A stretch of 64,000 bases of DNA, taken from Phoenix dactylifera. Taxonomy: Eukaryota; Streptophyta; Magnoliopsida; Arecales; Arecaceae. This document shows, piece by piece, positions 43,703 to 56,880 of the stretch (positions are counted from its first letter, which is position 1; the number at the start of each line of letters is the position of its first letter). The notes beneath the pieces were generated by a model, which was given only the letters and a program-made list of their open reading frames with translations, searched no databases and was not told the origin of the DNA. The stretch is taken from positions 4,133,001 to 4,197,000 of the forward strand of contig NW_024067666.1 of the NCBI RefSeq assembly GCF_009389715.1. The letters are read 5' to 3'. Both the position numbers and the translations under genes were made by a program.

Positions 43703-46700
43703 TCAGTCAATATGCACAGTGCACTCGGTCCGCCGTAACCTCTTTTGTTTCCCATCATCAGATGGCTGCAGCAGGCATGAGAAAAGGTTTTGTGAAATTC
43801 CAAAACGAGAATACTGCAAAATATGTGAATAAAGAAAAGAAAGAAGTAACCAGTAACATTTATAAGGTCAGCTGAGTGCATCTATAGAAACACTTCGGAC
43901 GACAAGAAAGCACTTTCAAGAGATATGAGGGTTGGTAAAATATTGGGAGGTGGTTTCTGATTTTTCAAAAAGCTGAAAAAGCTCTACCTGAGAGAAGCTC
44001 CATGCTGATATAAAAAAACTGTTTTTGATTTAACAAAAATTTCCAAATAACCAAAATACCTATGAACAAACCATATAACTACATTCTCTATATACTATAT
44101 TATATTACATTATAGTACTATACAATATTCTTGATTGTCATTTTGTTATACTAAAAATACTCTTTCAATTCGGTTACCAAACAAATGTATAAATTCCACA
44201 AACACTTTAGAAATATAGTTATACAAATAACAAACAGTTTTTGGCTAAAACCTCTACCAGCCAAAGCTTTGGGATAGTCTCACCTGTAGAGGGTATTGAG
44301 GGACCTGAACCCTTTTGGAGCCATCTGCTAGCCGCTTGCATGGTAAATGGTTTTCAGCCGCAGCAAACTCATTGAGAACCTACAAAAATTTCAGCCATTA
44401 GTAGTATTCAAAAGGAATACTAGATAATTTTTCACCCTAATATTTCTCATAAGAGTGCCACCAGGGACAAGAATACTTGCAAGTGGTGACTGTATTTAAG
44501 AAAAAGGTCATATAATCAACCTTATTTTGCCTAGAGAAGTGACAAACATGTCAAAGTTCCAAGATGAAAACTGAAAAATAATGGCCAGAGGACATCAGTT
44601 GATAGCTCAAGACCAAGACCTTGAGTTTATGAATGGAGCTTCATAGATGCAAGTTGCTCGAAGATGCATCAAATTCGTGCTGTACAGATAACAGTAAATC
44701 CAGACAAGCTGGCCTAAATTTCTGGTAGACCAAGATAATGATCTCAAGCTGTGCTTATTCTATGCAGTCTGAAATCAGAACCCGCCTCATATTATACTGA
44801 TGTATGCTGATAAAGCCCCATAGCCAATTTTAAAACTACAAACACAAAATATTCTGTTTACCCACAAGACAACATGCCATTGACAATGCAACCCACATTT
44901 TGAAAAAGCATCTATGGTTAGTTGTCAAAATGTGAGTGCAACACCAACCATTGAACAGCTATATGCGCTCTAGAGAGAGCCCAGGCTTGCTAGACTAGTA
45001 GAAAATTTCCCAGCATTATGCCCCCCACACCATATTTCCTTTTACGTTAGATATGCTCACATGTGTTTTCCAATATCTTCCCTCAGAACTCTATCTCCAA
45101 ATGCAAGTAACTTATATCTGTTTTGTGCACTCTCTTTAGCAACATACAAACAATGTTATCTTAAACATATAAAACAAAAATCAATCTCAATCTTTATGTC
45201 AAGCAATCAGGTTTAAGTAGTCACAATGGTTGGCATAACTCAATACCTGGTTTCGAATTGCTCCAATTAGCATATCTTGACATCCAGAAGCATGAACATT
45301 TTTCAAATTGGAACACTGGAGCAACAACCTCTCTGGGGAAAATTTTGCAAAGAATCATATCAATAATGAGAATTTCTTTTGACATCTAAACCTATATGAG
45401 GAATGCTAGAGTCATACCTGGATGCAAATTTGTACATGAGTTAAGATTGAGATCATTAAGTTCTGGACAGTTTAGAAACAGGGCCTGCAATTGTTGTAAA
45501 TTATTCAGAAGGGAATGACAAGATCATGTGAGCATATAAGAATAGCTTCTTTTGCAGTGTGACTTACATCTAAACCAGAACAGCCCCATAAACTGAGTTT
45601 TCTCAAACGCCCGTGTTTTATAATTAGTTTTTGGTAAATTGATTGTGGCTTTGATTTTGGTGATTTCTGACACCTAAGCTCTCCACTACTTTCACTACCA
45701 AGCAACCCATTTTCTTCAGAACTTTCCTCTTGAGAATTCATATCACGAATGCTCATTCCACAGTCAATTAGCTGAAGAAGGGGTAGCTGTGCAGTAGCAA
45801 ATTGGATCCCACCTGAAAAAGGCACGGAAGCAGATACCTGAGAATATGGACAAATCACAACATGCAGCCAACCCCGTATAGATGGGACAAGGCTTAGGCA
45901 AAGCTTTTTTTCTGAATTAGCACATGTAGCGTAAATTCGAAAAAACATTATGGCATGAAGAAATTTGTTAATTACTTGAAGTGATGTTAGGACAGAGAGC
46001 AAGGAGGAGCCTGGATAGGGTCTGAGGGTACACGTTGCATATCATTCCAATCCCACTGTCGCTAATGCTTGATCTAGAAACACAAGCAAAAAATGAAACT
46101 GAGAAACTACAGGATCAACAGATATTGCAACAAGTAACATTTCGCAGAGAATGTTTAAGGAGTTCTGCTGTAATCCGTATATAGTAGTAAAGACCAATAT
46201 TGCTGTAAATCACCGCATCTGGAGCTTTTGGACAATGCATTCTACAGTTTAAGCATTCATAGAGTGCAGAGTGAAGCATACCCACTTAAATCAAGCAATT
46301 CTAAACTTGAATAACTTGAAACTATAGCAGCTACAGCCGCATCTGTAATTTTTGAACCAAGAACAAGTGACAGCATGCGCAAGCCCCTGATAAAGAAATT
46401 TATATTAGCCAACCTGCTAAAATGAAGATTTGAAGAGCAGAAATGGTAAAGATGCTTTAGTATTGCACTAGGATTTGGCAATTTGGATCTAGATTTTTCA
46501 GTTTTATTCACATTTGAGCTCAAACATCTGTAAAAAACCTCAGCGGCCCAACAAGCATACGATAAATATCATATGATGTTAATCTTAGCACAAGTTTCTT
46601 TCAATAACTTAAACCACCAATTGGCAAATCATTATGTAGTGATTCACATACATCTGAAACAAATAACATACCTTAGGTTTGCACTTGCTAAAGCAAGCAC

Positions 46701-49700
46701 AGCTTCATTACAAAGTCGAATTGATGCAATATGCACATTTCTTAGCCGTGGACATGTACGGCCCAAACTATCCATCATAGAAACAAGAACTGTAGAATCA
46801 TTTTCTTGTCGAGTAAAATCAAAAGAAAGCTCTTTCAGATTGGGACAGTTAATGACCTATAAAGAATAAATGAGAATCAATTGATGCATGCACAGAAAAT
46901 ATCAAAGAATTGCTAACTTGACATGATACGTAAAAAGTATATGATAGCTACCATTTTTGAAATGCAATAGAGGTCTGAAAGCCATAGCATTGACAGGCTT
47001 GAAGAATAGAGGTTGAGAAAGCCAAGACTATTGCAACCTTCCACTTTAAGAATTGAAAGACAACGTTTCTCAGCAACAAAACGGCCCAATTCATCCCTGC
47101 ATGACGAGAGACGTCAAGATGCTAAAATACAATGTGATTGGAAAGATGTAATACATTGCTGCTAATTTATTTACCAGTGGAAAAGAAAACTCTAAGCACA
47201 GACCTTGATTTGATATAGTTTTCAAGACAAAATGACATATTTGTGAATATTTGTCATGAACATCCTTCTAAAAGGAAGGAACAAGTCTATCGACCGAACA
47301 AGCAGTAAGCAAAAACAACAGCATTCCCAACAAACAACATCAGCAATTACATCATTTGGGTCAATACTGTAGAAAATGCTTCAAAATTAAAGCCAATGTA
47401 TGGAGAAGACAGGCATGTATAAAACTAAGAGCATTTCCAACCAATAAGGCTCTCAGCGACATGGCTGACAAGCAAGAATAACTAAACAAGCAAATGAAAC
47501 AAGGGAATGAATATTTCGATATCAATCAAGATAAACTGAAACCCAACCCATACACATCTAAGGTTCAAAGACACCCATGGTTGGTAGAAAGAACATGATC
47601 TCACTGTCATACTTGATCACGTTAACAAAATTTCAAGCTGTCGTATACCTTTCGAACAGGCGTCCAAGGGAATGAAGAATGATAAAATATTTTTAACGTA
47701 CCAGGTATAACACATGATCTTTCACAGGAGCTGGAAGCATATAAATGGAACTAATATCACACATCAATGTACTATGACAGTAAACAAACAGAAGATTCTG
47801 AATAACATGAGTTTTCTATCACAAGCCTAAGCACATTCACAACTATAGTTGATGGGAGTGTTAGCAACCTGGAAATAGCAAATAAGCAAGAGGTGCTCAA
47901 TAGCGAGCAAAATGTCTCGATGGTCCCAATCATCTATTTTATAAAATGCAGAAAAATGGACCTAAATCCATTTATTACCCTAGTAATAAGGGGGCACATC
48001 CACACAAAATATAGAAGGGACAGTTGTATACTTCAGACAGCAAAATATAAAGTATCATAGTCTAAGGTTAATAATAAAAATAGTAAAAAAAGGCAATCAG
48101 ACAGAGAATAACAGTCATTCACATACCCAGTTATCCGATTGACTGCATGGTCACCAATACCGATCTCAAAAGCTTCTAGATTAGGGCATGAGAATGCAAC
48201 ACAAGCTAGCAATGTCGCATCAACATCACTGCACCAACAGCAGAAAGAATGTGCTTATCAGGACCTACTTATCCTACTTGGATACTCAAAAGACAGAAGG
48301 ATCTGCTGTTATTTTCCAGTTTCATCAAATCCTCTTTAACATATAGATGTATTATAGACAATGATAAACGAGGAATCTGATTTTCTTTTCTCCTGGATAT
48401 TATTTAAGTTGGAGGAGGATCTCACAAAGATCAGCTTGCTACAACGTCACTTGCTATCTCAAAAGCATTCCATTGTTCACAGTTCACCATACAGAAACAA
48501 AAACAAAAGAGAAGCAGATGAATATAGAAATAACGAAGAAAACCTAACCTCATACCCCATCAATCATTTTTCCCCTTTTTCCGTTTCCCAACCCAGTTTC
48601 AGACCATCAAAATAACCAAAACTACGGAATAGTTAAAAAATCAAGTATAAAAACATAAAATTTGACATGCAGATGATTTAAAATCCATAAAACCCACGAT
48701 CATGGCAAGATCTAAACATGTCCGACCTAGAAACAACCTCCACGGACGAAAAAAAAAAGATCAAAGTAGCTCACATAAACAGGGCCTTCATAATCGAAAG
48801 ACCCTCCATTACATTGATCTAAAAACGCATCAAAGCCCCAGATCCGTATAGAAGGAATAGGGACTTGAATGCGAAGATTAGAAATATTTCTCTAGCACCC
48901 ACATTGTCAAATTTCACAATAACAGAAGCAACAGAAAATAGGAAAACTTCGTAAATTCCTTTTGCATTGCTATCGACCCCACTTCCCAATATTAATCCCT
49001 TTACGGAAATCCATATTACTTGGATCCATCATCAAAAGATCCAGAACAAAGGCCATCAGCATAACCCGCTCCCTGATCTGCGAGTTATAATGGTTGTATT
49101 ATATTTATTCCATTAAAATCCGATTTTTTTTCATTAAAGTTTAGTTCTTTTCAGCTCTACCATCCAACCACGAGATCCCCCGTCCTCTTCCTCCCTCGAT
49201 CTAAGAAAAAGCCCTGACCTTTCCATTCTCAGCATGAGCCTGGTCAGTCCGGCGCATTTGTGGAGCACCGATCCAACGAAACCGATCTGAGATCGAGGAG
49301 AAACACTAAGCCTAAGCTCGTCCGCGGATCGCCACACCCTCTTCACGCAATCCCTCCATCCCCGGCAGACAGCCGCCGCACCCATCAGCTCCTTGGGCGA
49401 CAGCCGCCTCAGGACCTCCGCCAGGCACGACGCCGGCAGAACACCGCCGCCCACCTCCACCACCTCCTCCTCGGCCGCCGCCGCCGCCGCCGCCGCCGCA
49501 GTCTCCGCCACCTCCTCCTCCGCCGCCTCCGCGGCTGCTGCCGGAGACCGGTCCTCCTCAAAGGAGAGGGCGCGGCGGAGGCGGTGATCGGAGCGAGGGG
49601 GGAGGGCGTGACCGCCGCTGGAGGGGCAGACGTGGCCCTTCTTGGGGAGGCCGCATCGGCCGCAGTTGTAGCTGCCCCGCTTCTTCGGCGGACCACGCTT

Positions 49701-49745
49701 GGGCGCGACGGAGGCGGCGGCCTCCGCGGCGGGCTGGCGGAGCAT
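43703..49745 (-). CDS. FBL17: F-box/LRR protein FBL17 (11 exons, 572 aa)
   Basis: F-box subunit of an SCF ubiquitin ligase; in Arabidopsis FBL17 drives degradation of KRP CDK inhibitors, licensing S phase and the second pollen mitosis. Exons from the 5' end: 49219-49745, 48127-48228, 46952-47096, 46672-46856, 46282-46386, 45976-46073, 45568-45812, 45418-45484, 45247-45332, 44284-44379, 43703-43765; 1719 nt, every junction GT/AG and in phase. The N-terminus has a Cys-rich motif GSYNCGRCGLPKKGHVC (C28-x2-C31-x8-C40), an Ala/Glu-rich low-complexity part (about 68-95) and the F-box at about 103-139 (LPASCLAEVLRRLSPKELMG). LRRs follow: ACVAFSCPNLEAFEI, RGLRMLSLVLGSKITDAAVA, LELLDLSG, SISDSGIGMIC, KLSLWGCSGLD, LNCPELNDLNLNSC. 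The tail is basic (GKQKRLRRTECTVHID). It looks intact. The low-complexity exon 1 is GC-rich, as usual in monocots. Confidence 0.95.
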
Positions 49746-49866
49746 CCGGATCCCGAAGGCTAGGGTTTGTGGGGAGACAGAGAGAGAGAGAAAGAAGGAA
49801 GGGAGTGGGGGGGCGGATGCGATGAAATAGAGAAAGTGGGAGAGGTCGGGTGCTGTCGGAAAAGGG

Positions 49867-49892
49867 GCGGGAGATTAGACTTAATTTCGCGC
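49867..49892. promoter_or_regulatory. E2F-type sites upstream of FBL17
   Basis: TTTCGCGC at 49885-49892 fits the E2F consensus TTTSSCGC, about 140 bp before the start codon; TCTCCCGC (minus strand, 49867-49874) is a one-mismatch neighbour. FBL17 is known in Arabidopsis to be controlled by the RBR1-E2F module, so the site is expected in function. Confidence 0.6.
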
Positions 49893-50444
49893 CATTTTGC
49901 CCTAACGGGTGGAGGGAGAGCGAAGCGAGATTAGGGGGAATGAATTACCGAATGAACCTGGTCATGCGCACGTATCTTCCGAAGATCGCTAAGCGGTAAC
50001 TGTGGCTACATTTTCTTTCCTGGAATGGTATTAAGGAAATGAATTCATTCTTTCCTCTTTTAGCTCCTAGATTACCGTTGGTGCACTCCCTTTGTCATTT
50101 GCTTGGAATGGTAAATCAGATGTTTTTGTTTATTTATAATATAATTATATTTTTTTTGTGTTTCTAAAATAAACTTGTATCATTGCCCTGTCAATAGACT
50201 CAATACACAAGTGTATCTTCTTGTCAAGGCAGCTTTTTCTTTTTTAACTTCTGGTAAAATTAAGGTTAGTTGGGATGGTGAACATTTGAATAGAACAGTT
50301 GTTGTCAACTTTCTTTGAGGTTGGATTGTTGAGTGACACCAGAAATTTGAAGAGGAAAAAAAAACTAGGGGTTCTTGTTTTCTTCCTCCCCCAAAAAAAT
50401 GTACCGAGAAATAAAAAATGCATGAGTCAATAAAAAAATATAAC

Positions 50445-50492
<48 letters not shown>

Positions 50493-53376
50493 GAGAGTTA
50501 GGATCGTATGCTTGGTTAGCTTGATCACTCACAAATTCACTAATCATCCTGATCAATTTGGCATTCCAACACCCCTCCATCTTTAGCTTCTGTGTGTCTT
50601 GAAAAATACTTTGGGTGAGAATGATTTGATTAAGAAACTAATGATATGTAACTTCAGCCTCGTAAAAGATTAATTCCTTCAAATATGAATAGATGAAATG
50701 CATGAGTTCTCCATCAACAAAGGCAGTTGCAATAAATTTGCAGCAAATTTTCAAAGAATCTTTGATGCTATAATGCAGAGCCATGTTTACCGTCCATAAA
50801 ATAGAAAAATCGAGAGAAGGAAAAAGAAGAGAAGCACCTAATAAAAAGGAGCTTGAGATTTGCAAGAGTGAGCGTTTTCTTGGCTAAGATCAAAGAAGGT
50901 AAAAGTAAAAGTAATATGTGAAGTAAATATAAATCATCTTCTCCAACAACATGATTTTAATGACTAGTAAATCTAGTCGAGATCTGACGTTAAGCAATGA
51001 TTAAACTAGCCATTAACAGAAATTTTAGTTCTCCAACATCAAGGTTACTTATGATTGAGTGGATATGATCGAGATATTTTTAATAATTTGAGGTCTCAGA
51101 TCACCAAGAATAAGAGGGCATACATTTACACTACAAAAAAGAAAAAGAAAGAATGCATGGAAAGCAAGGTGGCAATGAGGACTATATAGCATGAAAATGA
51201 CATCAAATAAATTGGTTGTTTTAGTTTAAATGCTTGCAGTCCAAGGCGGTCCCATAGCAGCTCTAAAGAGTTTTTGGAAATTAGAGAATAAAGGCATATG
51301 GGACCAATCTTCTCTTTCTTTTCAGGCAACTACAACACATTTTTGCATCGATGTGAAGAATCAACAATCTCTTAAGGCCATCTCACCTAATTTATATCTT
51401 AGGTTTTATCTTTAACTCGGAGCATCGGTCTCTCTCGAGACTTAATAGTTATATGCATGGTCATCATTATTGGAATTATCTTATCTTTTCACTACATGTT
51501 CTTATACTTCTTGCTTTGTCATTCAATCACTCTTAAAGTGAATTTTAAGTTATTTTACTAAGACATTGAACCCGATCACTCACACAATCTCATCGATCAT
51601 CTTGATTGATTGGGCATGCTGACGATTCTCGATTTTTAGCTTTTTATGTTTTTCCAAAAAATGTTGATTTAAACATTTTGTTGGATTATTAGGGAACCGC
51701 TACTTTATATGTAGTAAGCGTTCAACTTTAGCAAGCAAGCAACTTGAAGAGTCAATTATGGTACCAAGCTCGGATATCTACCTTTTGTAAACTATTTCAT
51801 GAGGTGGGAATTTCTTCAACCCAATCATTTATTGCTTGCTTGCGAGGGAGCACAAAAATTAAAGTGTTATCATTATATTCATCATCTGTGAGAACATCAG
51901 ATTGAAATAAGCCCATTCAATCACTCTTCTTGTAAATAATTACAATCAAGCAAAACCCACCTACTCAAAATCATCATCACAACAACAATCCCGAGCCATT
52001 AAAACATACATATGCTCCATTTGATCATCCATATTTGTTTTGCAACCAAATATTCTCCATTATACACCATTGTGAACCAAATGCAAATTATCTTATTTTG
52101 CATCAAAATAAAGGAACAAAACCCAAATCTCTTATCATAAAAAAAAACACGGTTATTACATTATAGTTAAAGTGTCGAAAATCAGTAAATTCTTAGTTTT
52201 TTCCAATCCATAAATATTGACATCACTTCCATTCTTCTATATGGAAATTACTCTACTCATACAATATGTTTTTGCCATTCTTTCTTCACTACTTCCATCA
52301 CGTTTGTCAGGGCACTACTTAGCTTTCATTTTATTTGTGGTTTAAAGACACTGGAGTTCCCTCCTTCTAAAATCCGAATCATCCTTGAGGGCCATTCTTT
52401 GGTGGGTAAATATTATGAGAAAGTTGGTCAACTTTTTTATTAACTGACTTACCTATATTCTCATACTTCTCTACGCTGCTAAGTTTCTTTTCTATGGTTA
52501 GCATTTACCCATGAAATGGGCAAAAAGACTTACCCACTTGGGAGGTAGGTAATTATTTTCCCATCAGTCGGTAAAATATTCTTTTTACATTATTTCTAAA
52601 AACCCATAACCTTATTATTATATGATACTATTAATATAATCTAAATCCTATATAATATATGCATTATATAGTATAGTATAGTATATTATTAAATATTATT
52701 ATATAATAATATATAATAAAATATTATTATATATTTATTATATATAGAGAGAAGGTATCATGGAAAATATGGACATGTCTTGGCAACTTACCCAGAAAAG
52801 TAGTAACACAAAAGAATATGGATATATAGCATATTCCCAGCCACATTTTAATGCATAAAAAAATATGGATATTTTTAAAATCTAAATATTGCCTAAAAAT
52901 ACTTATAAAAAAATATATTACCCCCAAAAGGCCAAGCCTAAGATAGCAATTGAGAAAAAGGCCATGCCGGAAGATCGCGGTATATCCAATACCCCTGCCA
53001 TACTTCATGTTCAGATACCTCTTCTCTAGACAAGTTTAACTAAATTAACAATTAAAAATTTAGCATAAAATTTTTCCCTGGTTCCCACCTGCATCATTAA
53101 TTCTGGCATTCAGCCTGCTTGCGTAGCTTCTTACTCTTCTTTTTTTGCTGCAATCCAAAAGATATTTCTTCTTTGCTTCAGATATCAGAAGTCTTTGTTC
53201 TTTGCATCAGTTTCAGCTTAGATGGAGCTAGCCCTTAAATAGTAGCACCTTATTGCCTGCCTACAAAGAAGGCTCAAGAAAACACAACACTGAGAAACAA
53301 TGTTAAGAGCTTTCATACAGATGATTAAATTCTTAAGTTCACCACCAAACAAGCTTCCATTTGTTTACATAAGGGC
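49893..53376. other. intergenic region between FBL17 and PsbW, no gene seen
   Basis: Beyond the FBL17 promoter this stretch is AT-rich. It holds a CT microsatellite (50449-50488), two loosely similar stretches near 50515-50610 and 51565-51650 (both with GATCACTCACA and TTTAGCTTxT), and a TA-rich tract at 52660-52750. Open frames at 50365-50865 and 51126-51415 have no domain. The PsbW 3' UTR should lie near 53140-53376. Confidence 0.45.
50449..50488. repeat. (CT)20 microsatellite
   Basis: Uninterrupted CT dinucleotides over about 40 bp in the intergenic region. Confidence 0.93.
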
Positions 53377-53865
53377 TTAGAGGGACAGTCCAGATTCCTC
53401 ATCCTCTTCAAGGGTAGAGGTGTACACAAAGTAGAGGGACCAGATGAGACCAAACACAGCAACCAGGATCCAAGTCAGCAGGTTGTTGCTGATTCCCAGG
53501 CTGAGCCCCGTCCCTTCGGTGCTCATCCTATCATCAACCAGGGCCAGGACTGGGTTTGACACGCTCATCACGCTTGCAGCTGCAAGCCATGACACTCCCG
53601 TCGACGTCCCACCGGCGACGGATGGCTTCAGCTCCGAGGAGCACCTCAACCTTCCACCTCTAACTCTAATCTGAGGCAATCCTGAACAGTCCATGTTCAA
53701 AACAAAACTCTCAGTTATTTGGCAAAGATGGCCATCATCTGGTTAATAATCATATATATATAAGTGTTTACCTAACACCGGTGACAAGGAGATGCCGGTG
53801 AGTCGCCTGGGCACGGCAACGCGTGCAACTGTTGAGGTCACTGTGGTGGCGCTGATGGCAGCCAT
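53377..53865 (-). CDS. PSBW: photosystem II reaction centre W protein, chloroplast (2 exons, 132 aa)
   Basis: Small thylakoid membrane subunit of photosystem II, nuclear-encoded, involved in stabilising PSII dimers and supercomplexes. Exons 53772-53865 and 53377-53681 (399 nt, GT/AG; the junction restores [14 protein letters not shown]). Residues 1 to about 55 form a Ser/Thr/Arg-rich stroma-targeting peptide; a hydrophobic part ending PVLA at residue 78 is the thylakoid signal of the bipartite presequence. The mature protein begins about [20 protein letters not shown], crosses the membrane at about residues 99-119 ([20 protein letters not shown]) and ends in the acidic tail [10 protein letters not shown], diagnostic of PsbW. 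A second in-frame ATG inside the intron (53700) is not the start. Confidence 0.97.
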
Positions 53866-54022
53866 TTCTGTCTGCGCTCGAGAAGGGAAGGAGGAGGATG
53901 GTTGAGGAGAGGAGCTTGTGTGGTGACCGGCAATGAGGGTGGTGTGGGCCTGTGGGCACTGGGTTATTTCATTCAGGGACTTCCAAATTATTACATGAAC
54001 TTATGCCATGCTCCACACAATC

Positions 54023-54150
54023 GCCCTTCAAACCTCATCCTCTCACAGCCAACCAATGGCTTCGACATGGACACGTAATCTAGATTGCCCTTCCAACCTC
54101 ATCCTCTCACAGCCAACCAATAGCTTCCACGTGGACACATAATCTTCATG
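54023..54150. promoter_or_regulatory. duplicated 64-bp CCAAT/G-box module upstream of PsbW
   Basis: Two tandem copies (54023-54086, 54087-54150) share CAACCTCATCCTCTCACAGC (one base varies) and CCAACCAAT. Each has CCAAT (54053-54057, 54117-54121). The second copy has a perfect G-box CACGTG at 54128-54133 where the first has GACATG; the first has GGACACGTAATC where the second has GGACACATAATC. They sit 160-285 bp before the PsbW start. G-boxes are common in light-regulated photosynthesis promoters. Confidence 0.7.
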
Positions 54151-56309
54151 AATGTTACGCTGCAGGAATATTCACAGGAAACCGTAGGAACTGGTGAGAT
54201 ATTGCATACTTCAAACAACAAACAAAAAAAAAAAAGAAAAGAAATCTACTGATCTTTGTGGCTGCAAAAGAGTATGAAACTATGAAGGTTTTGGTCTGCA
54301 ACTTATTCAGAAGCTTGTCCATGTTGGATCAGCCTGATCATGCTGTCTCTATATATGCAGTTGTATCCAATTTGGCATGTATTTTTGCTAACCAACACGT
54401 CTCTGATATGTTTCATAAAATATATCAGGAGGAAAACAAAGATGAACGGATCTATAGACGCGAAAGAATACAATCTTAGAATTTAGCCAATCTTATAGGG
54501 AAGCATAATGATGGGGAGAGTTACACAGGTTATTTAATCTTGTGTAGAAGCAAAATGAGGTCAAATTATTTCCCACAAGTCTTGATTAATTACCATATGT
54601 TTTTCCAGTTGGATATTCTTTCTAATATTGGACTGAATCTGGCACTTGGGCATGTTCAGTTGAAAAAGTTGGACTCTAAAATAAAGATGGAAATGAGTGA
54701 CTCCTATTTCATCTATCTGGTTTGAGGGAGTTCAATCCTATTCCGATTCAAAAAGGGTATAGGAATGCCTTAATTCTCCAAAACCTAACCCCTACACTTC
54801 CATGGTATTCAAATTTCATTTTGATTTTGATTCCAATTTCAGTCACGAATCAAACAAATCGAGGAATATGGCTATTTAGATTTCTATTCTAACCGATTCC
54901 GGTTACAAACCAAACAAGTATGGAGATATGGCCATTTCGATTTCTATTTTAATTTATTTTAATTCTGGTCGCAAACTAAATGCGCCCTTGATGTATTTTA
55001 TTGATCAAGTGGAGAGAATACTCAATGGATGGCTATGATCGATCCCATCAGTGATATGTTTAGATTTTTTTTTTTTTTTCATGAACTGATTGACAAACAC
55101 ATTCTCTTCCTATCCCATCAAACTGATGACATTAGAGATAATCTTGCTGGGGGCGAAATTTTTTTCTCTCACCTGTGATAGATACCAATGAAGGGAAAAT
55201 TTGTTGCTCTGGTGATGCAGTATAGAGAGCAACAAAGCAGGTACGTACATGGAATCCAATTTTGGGTGCTAATGAGGTTAGAGGATAAAGAACCAAAAAT
55301 TTAGTCATCAATTTCAAAAATTATAGCTATCAATCTTAGCTGTTTGCGACCATATTATGAATAATACCTCCTCGACAAGTAATATTGGATGAAAGAAAAA
55401 ATTGTTGCTTTAATGATGCAGCACAATGTGCAATGAAGCTGGTGCCTGATCTCCAAATCTTGGGCTCTAATGGGATTGGATGATAAAACAGAGTTGCAAT
55501 TGAACTGCTCGTCAATCTCCATGTTGGAGCCGCGGTAAAAATTAAAAAATCTATTCTACCCAATGTATAGCTAATAAACTCTGGTATCCTTACTAAGCTA
55601 AGAGTCCAAATCCATACAATTCTATGCGGTCCATGATTAAGTCCAATATGCTTCACTATAGTGTCCATAGAATCCATTTTAATATTATTTATAATAACTT
55701 AGGGTTTTATAAAAAAATTTAGCCGAAAGATATACTTTGATTTTTTTTGGTCTTATATAAGTACTTAAAATCTATCCAAAGAATAGTTGATGTGGAATTA
55801 AATACATGCTCACATGAATTCTCATAATTTTGGCAACAAATTTTGAGATTCATACTGCAAGTTAGAGACCATCGGAATATTATTTGATCTCCAACTCAAA
55901 GATACAGTTGTTATATAGTATTTCTGCTCGTGCAAGTTGAACTTTATCTTTTTTTTGTACATATAGAAAAAAATATATAAGCAATGAGTTACAGTGGGAC
56001 TCTCCCAATAATACTCCTGGAAATTCTAATCTTGATAAATGCAGGATCTAAACACAAATCTATGATACACAACTATGAGAATCCAACCAAAATTACGCTT
56101 AGTGGTCCATACGTGGCAAATCGAATCCAGTCAAATCAGCAGTGCCGATCGGGCCATCACTACTCCAGCAACAAATCCGTCGCGAACTCATCACCTGATC
56201 TTATAGAAGTCTCAAGATACACCAGATAGACGGCCTAGATATCATGGAGGCACACGAAGAAAACTAGTTGGATTAGGATGGAGTGCGAACCAACTGCTCA
56301 TATTTGCTT
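54151..56309. other. intergenic region with degenerate repeats
   Basis: The frame at 54258-54479 codes 73 residues (MAAKEYETMKVLVCNLFRSL...) that I do not recognise; it could be a stray exon or chance. 54720-54990 repeats phrases such as GATTTCTATT and GGTTACAAACCAAACAAG, like an old element. 55185-55300 and 55393-55500 are two diverged copies about 208 bp apart sharing AAATTGTTGCT and GATGCAG. No gene is supported. Confidence 0.4.
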
Positions 56310-56880
56310 TTTGTTTTTTGGGTGCCCCCACTTCCTGGTTTTCTCAAGGTGAACTTTAACGGTAGCGTGTCGGCAGATGGGAGGTTTGGAGGTATTGGAT
56401 TTGTGATCAGAAACCACCGTGGCAATTTGGTAGCAGCGGGGGTCGACGCACGCCGGGCCTTACCATTGCTGTAGTAGAGCTTTGAGCAGCCTGGGAGGGG
56501 ATATCATATGCGAGGTGAGTGCTCGGTACCGAGTGGGTATACATTGAGGGTAACTCATCTATGGTGATCGAGTGAATACGGGGTGCAGACAGGTATGGAG
56601 ATGGTCACCCACTCATTCGTGAGATACGCAGGCTAGTAGTGGAGCTGTGTATGTACTAGATAGCACATGTCTTTCGGGAGGCAAACAGGATAGCAGACTG
56701 GGTCGCCTTCTATATTGCACGACACTCCGAAAAGTTTTTATGGACGCCCATAGTAGGGCTCCCGCCCCCATTGTACCTTTTATTTCCTTCTGACTTGGTG
56801 GGATGTACTAATATTAGAACTATATGAATTGCCGTTTTTACTAATAATAAAATAATAATAAAATAATAATAATAATAATA
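56310..56880 (+). mobile_element. 5'-truncated LINE (L1 type), RNase H and 3' end, second copy
   Basis: Starts in WVPPLPGFLKVNFNGSVSAD and GGIGFVIRNHRGNLVAAGVD (RNase H), is then broken in frame, and resumes with IAHVFREANRIADWVAF, FLWTPIVGLPPPLYLLFPSD and a stop. The 3' end ATGAATTGCCGTTTTTACTAA is followed by an A/T-rich tail (AATAATAAA repeats). It matches the 39354-39893 copy closely enough to be the same family. Confidence 0.85.

Noticed and set aside
49260-49763. Open frames opposite FBL17 exon 1
   Set aside because: Arg/Ala-rich shadows of the GC-rich coding exon on the other strand.
53700-53700. ATG at 53700 as the PsbW start
   Set aside because: It would lack the stroma-targeting part; splicing to the exon at 53772-53865 gives a complete bipartite presequence in phase.
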